Below are positions 1 to 6,601 of a DNA stretch of 64,000 bases, piece by piece (the stretch's first letter is position 1; the number at the start of each line of letters is the position of its first letter). Source of the DNA: JAIWNK01 sp964453115 (GTDB taxonomy: Bacteria > Chloroflexota > Anaerolineae > Anaerolineales > Anaerolineaceae); NCBI GenBank assembly GCA_964453115.1, contig CAYVRT010000001.1, positions 1 to 64,000 on the forward strand. Reading direction: 5' to 3'. The translations under genes were made by a program, and so were the position numbers. The notes under the pieces were generated by a model. The model was not told the DNA's origin, ran no database searches, and worked only from the letters and a program-made list of their open reading frames with translations.

Positions 1-2
1 TG

Positions 3-413
3 GAGAATGTGCTTGGGTACATTCCTGAAAAACAACATGCGGAGGTGGAGCCGGAACTGAAGGGAATATTCTATCAGGATAGTCATGAGAAAGCCGAGCA
101 GGCACTGGCTGCTTTTTGCGAGAAATTTGCCAGAGCCTATCCTTCAGCCATTGAATGTCTCAAACGCGACCAGGATGCTTTGCTCTCATTTTACGATTTC
201 CCCAAAGAGCATTGGAAAACCATCCGTACCAGCAATGTGATTGAGCGTTTGTTCTGTGATGTCAAAAAGCGCACTCACAAAATGGCGGCCGCTTTTCGTA
301 ATGAGAATAGCTGCCTGCTCATGTTTTTTGCTATCACTCGCAGTCTGAAATTCAGGCGCATTTCTATGCCCAAAGAGGAAAACCGTGCCCCCAAGATTTT
401 ACACAACTCTTGA
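3..413 (+). CDS. IS256-family (mutator-type) transposase, C-terminal part
   Basis: This is the last 136 residues of a DDE transposase of the IS256/Mutator family; the frame is open to the left edge, so the N-terminal part lies outside the window. The block reading SNVIERLFCDVKKRTHKM, followed by a short helical tail, matches the conserved C-terminal signature of IS256 transposases, which holds the last catalytic acidic residue (E in the NxIER block). The stop codon lies inside the right terminal inverted repeat, as is usual in this family. A GTG at 9 is only an internal codon. Whether the missing part is intact cannot be judged from here. Confidence 0.85.
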   Translation, partial: ENVLGYIPEKQHAEVEPELKGIFYQDSHEKAEQALAAFCEKFARAYPSAIECLKRDQDALLSFYDFPKEHWKTIRTSNVIERLFCDVKKRTHKMAAAFRNENSCLLMFFAITRSLKFRRISMPKEENRAPKILHNS

Positions 414-422
414 CATACCACC
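396..422. repeat. Right terminal inverted repeat of the IS256-like element
   Basis: An AT-rich segment containing TTTTACACAACTCTTGACAT begins before the transposase stop and runs just past it. Its core TTTTACACAA (397-406) is the exact reverse complement of TTGTGTAAAA at 444-453. Position, sequence style and overlap with the transposase 3' end fit an IS256-family right end. The outer boundary near 422 is inferred. Confidence 0.55.
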
Positions 423-427
423 CCATC

Positions 428-454
428 GGCAGTATACTGAAAATTGTGTAAAAG
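428..454. repeat. Probable left terminal inverted repeat of a second IS256-like element
   Basis: This segment is an imperfect inverted copy of the right end at 396-422: the inner ten bases TTGTGTAAAA are identical and the outer GG..GTAT bases also match. Only about five to eight bases separate the two ends. It therefore looks like the start of a second, related element lying head-to-tail behind the first, or the scar of an internal deletion between two copies. Confidence 0.4.
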
Positions 455-578
455 AGAGGGGATTCTGGTATCCTTAGGTAACCAAATCGAAAAAAAGAAA
501 ACCTTGACTCCCAAGAAAAATCATACACGATCGGAAGCGGAACGTCAAGAGATGCTTCATAATTTTCTGCAACCCTGA
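441..578 (+). pseudogene. Remnant of an IS256-type transposase N-terminus (tentative)
   Basis: Behind the presumed left repeat there is a short reading frame of 45 codons without a good start. It reads KKKTLTPKKNHTRSEAERQE and ends in MLHNFLQP before a TGA. A basic N-terminus just inside a left inverted repeat is where an IS256 transposase would begin, and the frame stops after about 30 such residues. I take it as a decayed transposase start; the family match of this fragment is my inference and not a clear motif hit. Confidence 0.3.
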
Positions 579-608
579 TAACAGTATTGGAAGCAAATAG
601 TGCGAAGC

Positions 609-632
609 AAAAAGAGGGCTTGTGGCCCTCTT
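609..632 (-). terminator. Rho-independent terminator of the 659-5146 operon
   Basis: AAGAGGGC (612-619) and GCCCTCTT (625-632) form a perfect 8-bp stem with a 5-base loop. Read on the minus strand it is followed by a U-run made by the A-tract at 609-613. It lies 27 bases after the stop of the DUF692 gene and closes the minus-strand operon. Confidence 0.75.
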
Positions 633-658
633 AAAAGTAACATTGTGTGCCGGGTGAT

Positions 659-1456
659 TTATTCCGGTCGGGAGAAAAGCTGGTGCAGGCGAGGGGTTTG
701 CGCGGCAATGGCTGCGCGTTCGGTGCGAAATTCAAAGACAGGACCCATGCCGCCATATTCAAAGGCAACAATTTGTGGGCGCGGCCATTGACCGGTTTCA
801 ATTTGCGCTTGTAACCAATCCATTTTGACCCAGTCGCTTTCGTTTAATTCAAAATGATCTTCCTCATGGCCCTGATGGGTGCGGATGCCGGTAATGTGCA
901 ATTCGCGCAAGCGTTGGAAAGGCAGCCGGGCGATGTAATCATCCTCGTCCATGCCCAGGGCTCGGGCAGATAGGCGGGCGTGACTGTAGTCGAACAGGAA
1001 GCCGCAGCCGCTTTCGAGAATTAACTGAGTGATGAATTGAGGGTCAATTGCGGCCCGGTTATGGTCCTTGTCGCCAATCAGCGGGCAGTTTTCGCAAACA
1101 ACATTTTCGGTACCGAAATGCTGCACGATTTGGCGCACTTCGGCCAGGGCCTGGGTGCGGTAACGCTCAACTGCGCCGCGATCTTGTGGGTCAAGATCTG
1201 CTGGGGCGTTGAGGTGCAGGTTGACGTAGGGCGCAGCGCCCTGGTGCAGCAGGCTTTCGACTTGCTTCCAATTGGTGTTGAGCAAGGTTCCGCAACCAAG
1301 GTTAAGCGAAAAATGGACGTAGAAGGGGTAGCCAGAATGGAAGAAATGGGCGATTAGCTCGGGCCAATCAGGCAGTTTGAAGCGGTCAAGCGGAATTTGT
1401 CCCTGTTGGTATAGTTCACCTGCCGGGACAGAATAATTAATGCAAAATTCGGTCAT
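659..1456 (-). CDS. DUF692 / MNIO-like TIM-barrel protein
   Basis: This 265-residue protein resembles the DUF692 family (MbnB/TglH/ChrH, now called multinuclear iron oxygenases), TIM-barrel enzymes that bind two or three iron ions and often modify cysteines in peptides. Candidate metal ligands sit at the expected strand ends: H81, E122-N123 (VVCENCPL), D156 and H159 (FLFDYSHARLSA), H187 (ELHITGI), D200-H201 and E233. No precursor peptide or MbnC-like partner is visible beside it, so a peptide-modifying role is not supported. The ATG overlaps the stop of the upstream gene in an ATGA and has a GAGGAA ribosome site. It is the last gene of the operon. Family assignment is fairly secure; the substrate is unknown. 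Confidence 0.65.
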   Translation of the reverse strand: MTEFCINYSVPAGELYQQGQIPLDRFKLPDWPELIAHFFHSGYPFYVHFSLNLGCGTLLNTNWKQVESLLHQGAAPYVNLHLNAPADLDPQDRGAVERYRTQALAEVRQIVQHFGTENVVCENCPLIGDKDHNRAAIDPQFITQLILESGCGFLFDYSHARLSARALGMDEDDYIARLPFQRLRELHITGIRTHQGHEEDHFELNESDWVKMDWLQAQIETGQWPRPQIVAFEYGGMGPVFEFRTERAAIAAQTPRLHQLFSRPE

Positions 1457-2097
1457 TGAATTTCCTCACGAAAGCGGAGTTCGATGCGTTCGATGCGCGC
1501 TGCACTGGGATCCAATCCGAGGGCAAGTAACACTTCATCGGGGCGTCCGGTTGCTGCCTCGCGGGCTGTCAGGCGCAGGTGCAGGAGCGGGGACTGGGCG
1601 GTGCTTTCGGGCAGAGGGCAGAGCTCCAGAATCAATGGGCGCAGGTCATATTGTTTGTCGCGGCGTTGACGCGGCAGGCTGGTGGCAGCAAGGCAATCCT
1701 GGCAGCGGCGCAGCAGGTCTTCGGGCGAGATGGGGTCGAGAAGTAGAATGTGGTAGAGGGCCGATTCGCCCTGGGTTTGCAGGGCAGGCGCATTGAGCGG
1801 GACGATTTCAACCTTTTGCAGGGTGATGCCGGGCGGTAAGGTTGGCTGGAGGGCGGTGCGTACTTCTTCGGGGTCAGCATCACATTCCAGCCAGAAATCC
1901 AACACCTCGTGACGGCTGAGCAGGCCAAGCGGCAAAGGGCAGGCCTGTTGAATGCGCGCCTGTGGGTGAAAACCCTGCGAGTAGGCGATTGGCAGGCGGG
2001 CACGGCGCAGGGTGCGCTCCCAAACTTTTTGCATATCCAGGTTGCCGGTGTAGCGCAGGGCTTCAGTTTTGGCGTACAGGATGCGAATGCGGTTCAT
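1453..2097 (-). CDS. TIGR03936 / DUF2344 radical-SAM-associated protein
   Basis: A 214-residue protein starting MNRIRILYAKTEALRYTGNL, the hallmark of the DUF2344 (TIGR03936) family. In many bacteria this domain is either fused to or encoded next to the TIGR03960 radical-SAM protein, as here. I chose the ATG at 2097 because it overlaps the upstream stop in an ATGA and starts at the family's conserved N-terminus; a longer frame to 2139 would add 14 residues that the family lacks. The pair is often found near RNase E/G and ribosomal L21/L27 genes in other genomes, but not here. The biochemical function of the pair is not established. Confidence 0.85.
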   Translation of the reverse strand: MNRIRILYAKTEALRYTGNLDMQKVWERTLRRARLPIAYSQGFHPQARIQQACPLPLGLLSRHEVLDFWLECDADPEEVRTALQPTLPPGITLQKVEIVPLNAPALQTQGESALYHILLLDPISPEDLLRRCQDCLAATSLPRQRRDKQYDLRPLILELCPLPESTAQSPLLHLRLTAREAATGRPDEVLLALGLDPSAARIERIELRFREEIQ

Positions 2098-3995
2098 GGT
2101 TGCGCCTCCGCGGCAGCGTGTGGGGCTATGTCGGGACACTTCCAGAGCGGGCCGGGGTTAGCACGGCGCAGGCTATTGAAGGTGGGTAAAATTCCGCAGG
2201 CAAAGCACTGTTCGCGACAGTCGGGGCGGGTTTCCTCGCACTGACTGGAGCGGTATTCTTCCAGCAGATAGGATTTGCGCACGCCGGGTGCGATGACATC
2301 CCAGGGGAAGATTTCATCTTCGCTGCGCACACGATGCGTATAGAAAGCCGGGTCGAGGCCGGTTTGCTGGAAGGCGGATTGCCAGGCCTGGGGGTTGAAC
2401 TGGTCTTGCCAGGCATCGAAGCGGGCACCAGCGCGCCAGGCAAGCTCGATGACCTGGCCCAGGCGGCGGTCACCGCGCGAGAGCCAGGCTTCAAGCATGG
2501 TTTCGGCGGGGGAGGTCCAGGTCATCTTCAGTCCGGGGCCTCGCAATTCGTTGCGTAGCAGTTGTTGCTTGGCTTCAATTTGGGCGGGGGTGTCGCAGGG
2601 CGCCCATTGGAAGGGGGTGTGTGGCTTGGGGACAAAGGTGCTGACGCCTGCATGAAGGGCGGCACGACGGCCCAGGATGCGGCGGCCCTCGGCGATGACT
2701 TGTTTGCAGAGATTGGCAATTGCGCGCACGTCTTCCAGTGTTTCGGATGGATGACCGATCATGAAGTAGAGTTTGAGGGTTGGCCAGCCGCGGCTGTAGA
2801 TGGCGCGAGCAGTTTCAAGGAGTTGTTCGGTTTGGATGGGTTTGTTGATAATCTGCCGCATGCGCTCGGTGGCAGCTTCGGGGGCGAGGGTGAAACCGCC
2901 CTGACGTGCGCCGCGCAATTTTTCCATCAGATCCACAGAAAAGGACTCAATTCGTAGAGAAGGGAGGGAGATGACTAGGTGCTGCCCTTCAATGGCCGAG
3001 ACGGCATCTACCAGTTCAAGAATATTCGTATAGTCAGAAGACGAGAGCGAAAGGAGGGCAATTTCCTCAAAGCCGGTTTGTTGCAGGGCGGTTTCAATGG
3101 CGGCGACGATTTGTGAGACGGGCCGTTCGCGCACTGGACGGTTGACGAATCCAGCATGGCAGAAGCGGCAGCCGCGGGTGCAGCCGCGCATGATTTCGAC
3201 CGAGACACGATTGTGGACGACCTCGATGGAGGGGACAATGAACCGTGTGGGAGGGGGCGGAAGTTGCGCGACGATGCGTTTGGTGACCTGGGTTGGGGTG
3301 TCGGGTTGATTGGCTTCAATGGCGGCAATTGTGCCGGTGGGGGTGTAGCGTGGGGTGTAGAAGCTGGGAATGTACAGGCCAGGCAAACGCGCCAGGCTGC
3401 GCAGCAGGGCGGGGCGGCTGCCGGATTGGGCTTTCCATTCGGCGTAGACATCTACAATTTCGTGAATGACTTCTTCTCCTTCGCCAATCACAAAGGCGTC
3501 TATGAAATCGGCCATTGGTTCCGGGTTATAGGCGGCATGACCGCCGGCAATCACCAGGGGGTGCTGCTCGTCGCGCTGGGCGCTGTGCAGGGGCAGGCCG
3601 GCAAGGTCGAGCAGATTGAGGGCATTGGTGTAGAGGGTTTCGTAGGGCAGGGTGAGGCCGAGAATATCAAAATCGGCGATGGCGTGACGGGTTTCGAGTG
3701 AGAAGAGCGGGATTTGTTCCTGGCGCAGGAAGGTTTCCATATCTACCCAGGGCAGGTAGACACGTTCAGCCAGCACATCGGGGCGGGCATTGAGTGCTTG
3801 GTAGAGGATGGCGAGCCCCAGGTTGGGCAGGCCAATGTCGTAGATATCCGGGAAGGCCAGTGCCACACGGGTGGGAATGTTTGACCAGTCTTTGACAACC
3901 TGATTTTGTTCTCCGCCAACGTAGCGGCCTGGTTTGGCAACGCGGGGCAGGATGCGCTCGAGGCGGGTTTGAATTGCTTGCGCAGATAGGCTCAT
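2094..3995 (-). CDS. TIGR03960-family B12-binding-domain radical SAM protein
   Basis: A 633-residue radical SAM enzyme. The N-terminal third resembles a cobalamin-binding Rossmann domain, the middle holds the iron-sulfur motif CTRGCRFC (CxxxCxxC) of the radical SAM core, and the C-terminal part carries extra cysteines (SSQCEET..CREQCFACG) that could bind another cluster. These features and the length match TIGR03960. The ATG has a TGGAG ribosome site five bases upstream. It is translationally coupled to the DUF2344 protein through an ATGA overlap, so the two probably act together. The substrate is unknown; a link to RNA or ribosome modification is only suggested by gene neighbourhoods in other genomes. 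Confidence 0.88.
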   Translation of the reverse strand: MSLSAQAIQTRLERILPRVAKPGRYVGGEQNQVVKDWSNIPTRVALAFPDIYDIGLPNLGLAILYQALNARPDVLAERVYLPWVDMETFLRQEQIPLFSLETRHAIADFDILGLTLPYETLYTNALNLLDLAGLPLHSAQRDEQHPLVIAGGHAAYNPEPMADFIDAFVIGEGEEVIHEIVDVYAEWKAQSGSRPALLRSLARLPGLYIPSFYTPRYTPTGTIAAIEANQPDTPTQVTKRIVAQLPPPPTRFIVPSIEVVHNRVSVEIMRGCTRGCRFCHAGFVNRPVRERPVSQIVAAIETALQQTGFEEIALLSLSSSDYTNILELVDAVSAIEGQHLVISLPSLRIESFSVDLMEKLRGARQGGFTLAPEAATERMRQIINKPIQTEQLLETARAIYSRGWPTLKLYFMIGHPSETLEDVRAIANLCKQVIAEGRRILGRRAALHAGVSTFVPKPHTPFQWAPCDTPAQIEAKQQLLRNELRGPGLKMTWTSPAETMLEAWLSRGDRRLGQVIELAWRAGARFDAWQDQFNPQAWQSAFQQTGLDPAFYTHRVRSEDEIFPWDVIAPGVRKSYLLEEYRSSQCEETRPDCREQCFACGILPTFNSLRRANPGPLWKCPDIAPHAAAEAQP

Positions 3996-4052
3996 TTCGC
4001 TCCAGACGATAAAAATTTTGGAGCTATTGTACCCGATTTTGGCGGGGAATGC

Positions 4053-4844
4053 TCAGATTGTGCCTTTGTACATTCCACCATCTATGCTGAGCATGACGCC
4101 GGTGATGTAGGCAGCAAGTGGCGAGAGGAGGAAGACGGCAGCCGCGGCAAATTCTTCTGGTTTGCCCAGCCGCCCCAGGGGGCTATCTTTGGCCTGTTTG
4201 CGGATTTCTTCTTCAATCGTGGTGTGGTTAAGGTCGGCGCGATGTTGCATCAGTTCGGTAACGCGCTCGGTTTCTGTCCAGGCGGGCAGGATGGAGTTGC
4301 AGCGGATGCCTTGATTGCCCAGTTCCAGGGCCAGGGTTTTGGTCAGCCCAACAGTGGCGGCGCGCAAGCTGTTGGAAAGCACCAGGTTAGGGATGGGCTG
4401 CTTGACGGAGTAGGAGGTGATGGTGAGGACGCTGGCACAGGAAGATTTTCGCAGGTGGGGCAGTGCGGCGCGGATCAGACGGACGTTGCTCATCAGGTTA
4501 GTTTCAAAGGCTTTTTGCCAGGCGGCATCGTCAAAGCTTTCAAACGAGCCGGCTGGTGGCCCGCCTGCATTGGCAACCAGTAAATCCAGCCCGCCGAAGC
4601 GTTCAATGGTTTGGGCAATCAACCGTTCGGGAGTGGCAGGGTCGCTGATGTCGGCGGCAAAACCGCAACAGGCGGTGTTGCTTTCTTGTTGCAAGGTGTG
4701 GAGTGCTTTTTGGAGTGCCTCGGGGTTGCGGCTGTTGATGGCGACTTGAGCGCCTTCGTGGGCTAGCAGGCGGGCAACGGCAAAACCCAGGCCGCGGCTC
4801 GCACCGGTGACAAGGGCAATTTTATTGTGCAAATGCAGGTTCAT
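4053..4844 (-). CDS. SDR-family oxidoreductase with atypical catalytic residues
   Basis: A 263-residue short-chain dehydrogenase/reductase. The nucleotide-binding motif TGASRGLG (14-21), the NAG motif (ANAGGP) and the C-terminal GVMLSIDGGMYKG are all present. The catalytic stretch is unusual: where most SDRs have Tyr-x-x-x-Lys, this one has Ser-x-x-x-Arg (LSNSLRAATVGLTK, aligned by the conserved GLTK). SITSYSVKQPIP-type sequence before it is typical of the beta-ketoacyl-ACP-reductase-like subgroup known to lack the normal tetrad. It may not be a classical oxidoreductase. It lies 17 bases after DUF503 and 57 before the radical SAM gene, probably in the same operon. Confidence 0.85.
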   Translation of the reverse strand: MNLHLHNKIALVTGASRGLGFAVARLLAHEGAQVAINSRNPEALQKALHTLQQESNTACCGFAADISDPATPERLIAQTIERFGGLDLLVANAGGPPAGSFESFDDAAWQKAFETNLMSNVRLIRAALPHLRKSSCASVLTITSYSVKQPIPNLVLSNSLRAATVGLTKTLALELGNQGIRCNSILPAWTETERVTELMQHRADLNHTTIEEEIRKQAKDSPLGRLGKPEEFAAAAVFLLSPLAAYITGVMLSIDGGMYKGTI

Positions 4845-4861
4845 GGGGGGGGTCCTTCGGG

Positions 4862-5146
4862 TTAGAGCAGTTCAAGGTGATGGTTGAGGAGGGTCAGGTC
4901 GGGCCAGGCTTGCAAGGTGTCTTCCATGGCCTGTTGCAGGGCGCGGCGCGTGAAGGTTGGGTCATTGCTGACCAGGGCACAGGCAATGATGGTTTCATGC
5001 CAATGGTCTTGTAATTTCACCTCGGCGGCAGAGAGGTTAAATTGGCGATGCAGCCGGGCCAGGATGGGCTTGAGGCGGCTGCGCTTGGCTTTGAGCGAAG
5101 TGCAACCGGGTAAGAGGAAGTGGAGGGTGAGCAGGCCGAGGGACAT
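4862..5146 (-). CDS. DUF503 (YlxP-like) small protein
   Basis: A 94-residue protein, the usual size for DUF503, starting MSLGLLTLHFLLPGC with the family's core LKAKRSRLKPILARL and the ..DHWHETIIACALVSND.. strand. Family members often sit in ribosome-assembly gene strings (near rbfA), but their function is unproven. The ATG at 5146 was chosen because translation from 5212 would add 22 residues foreign to the family and run through the folC promoter. The ribosome site is weak. It is the first gene of the minus-strand operon and is divergent from folC. Confidence 0.75.
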   Translation of the reverse strand: MSLGLLTLHFLLPGCTSLKAKRSRLKPILARLHRQFNLSAAEVKLQDHWHETIIACALVSNDPTFTRRALQQAMEDTLQAWPDLTLLNHHLELL

Positions 5147-5149
5147 TTT

Positions 5150-5178
5150 TTGGAAAGGCGGGTAGAATATGGTAAAAT
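5150..5178 (+). promoter_or_regulatory. Sigma-70 type promoter of folC-lon
   Basis: TTGGAA (5150-5155) and TAAAAT (5173-5178) are separated by 17 bases, upstream of folC and divergent from DUF503. Confidence 0.55.
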
Positions 5179-5212
5179 GCTTGGTCGTGTATTGGAGTGC
5201 AATGAAGGTCAA

Positions 5213-6601
5213 ATGATGAATATTGAGGAAACCCAGGCAGCCCTGGAATACTTACATAGTTTAACGGATTATAGCTTGATGCGCAACCTGCGTTTTAGCG
5301 AGGAAAAATTTGACCTCTCGCGGATGCGGGCTTTGTTGACCGCGTGTGGCGAGCCACAGCGCGCCTGTGCTGTGATTCATGTGGCGGGGACAAAGGGCAA
5401 AGGCTCAACTTCTGTATTGATTGCTGCTGGTCTTCAGGCTGCTGGTTACCGGGTGGGGCTGTATACCTCACCGCATCTCCTCACCTATGGCGAGCGCATT
5501 CAGGTCAATCGGCAGATGATTTCTTCTACGGAATTGGCTGAACTGGTGATGGAATTGCGACCGCTGGCTGAGGAAATTGGGCAGATTACCAAGTTTGAAT
5601 TGACGACCGCAGCGGCGTTTTTATATTTTGCTCGGCAGGCGGTGGATGTGGCGGTGATTGAGGTGGGGCTGGGTGGGCGGCTGGATGCGACGAATGTGGT
5701 TGAGCCGCTGGTTTCGGTCATTACCTCGGTTTCATATGATCATATGAATGTCCTGGGGCATAGCCTGACGGCAATTGCGGGGGAGAAGGCGGGAATCATC
5801 AAGCCAGGACGGCCTGTGGTGGTTTCGCCGCAGAAGGAAGAGGCCCTCGAGGCAATTGAGGCGATTGCAGTGCAGCGCGACGCCGCGCTAACGTTGGTGG
5901 GGCGCGAGGTGTGCTTTGCGGGGCGGGCAGAGCAGCGTTCGTTGGATGGGCAGAGCCTGTATGTTTGGCATGCCGAACAGCAAGAGCGGATGGACGCATT
6001 TTTGGAGGGGCAGGGCAACTGGCAGCCATTGACACTGCGCCTGGCGCTTTTGGGGGAGCATCAGGTGCAGAATGCGGCAACGGCCTATGCGGCATTGTGC
6101 GTGGCAGCTGAACAAGGGCTACGGGTGACGGATGCGGCGATTGCGGATGGCTTTGCGGCGGCATGCTGGCCGGGGCGCTTTGAATTGCTGCGCCGTGAGC
6201 CGCCCGTGGTGATTGATTCGGCGCATAACCGCGACTCGGCGTTGCGTTTGCGCCTGGCATTGGATGACTATTTCCCGGCGCGCCCGGTGGTGCTGGTGTT
6301 TGGTGTTTCGGCGGATAAGGATGTGCCTGGTATGTTTGCTGAACTGATGCCGCGCGTTAGCCGCCTGGTGGCTGCGCAGGCTGGAACGCAGCGCGCCATG
6401 CCGGTTGAGGAATTGGTGGCACTGGCGCATCGCTTTGGACGCCCGGCACAGGCCCGATTGGATGTGGCACAGGCCCTGGCGTTGGGCCTGCACTGGGCAG
6501 AAGAACAAAACGCTGTGTTGCTGGTGACGGGCAGCATCTTCCTCGTGGCGGATGCCTGGCACGCCTGGCAAAGCAGACAACCGATTTTGGGAGAAGAATG
6601 A
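5213..6601 (+). CDS. folC: Bifunctional folylpolyglutamate synthase / dihydrofolate synthase
   Basis: A Mur-ligase-like enzyme of about 462 residues that adds glutamate to folates in the cytoplasm. The P-loop GTKGKGST is near residue 58, followed by GLYTSPHL and the conserved EVGLGGRLDATN; SYDHMNVLG and the GEKAGIIKP motif follow, all diagnostic of FolC. The C-terminal domain carries DSAHNRDS. Two ATGs in tandem (5213, 5216) follow a GAAGGT ribosome site; both are plausible starts. Longer starts would read through the promoter. Its stop overlaps the lon start (ATGA), so folC and lon are co-translated. Confidence 0.93.
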   Translation: MMNIEETQAALEYLHSLTDYSLMRNLRFSEEKFDLSRMRALLTACGEPQRACAVIHVAGTKGKGSTSVLIAAGLQAAGYRVGLYTSPHLLTYGERIQVNRQMISSTELAELVMELRPLAEEIGQITKFELTTAAAFLYFARQAVDVAVIEVGLGGRLDATNVVEPLVSVITSVSYDHMNVLGHSLTAIAGEKAGIIKPGRPVVVSPQKEEALEAIEAIAVQRDAALTLVGREVCFAGRAEQRSLDGQSLYVWHAEQQERMDAFLEGQGNWQPLTLRLALLGEHQVQNAATAYAALCVAAEQGLRVTDAAIADGFAAACWPGRFELLRREPPVVIDSAHNRDSALRLRLALDDYFPARPVVLVFGVSADKDVPGMFAELMPRVSRLVAAQAGTQRAMPVEELVALAHRFGRPAQARLDVAQALALGLHWAEEQNAVLLVTGSIFLVADAWHAWQSRQPILGEE

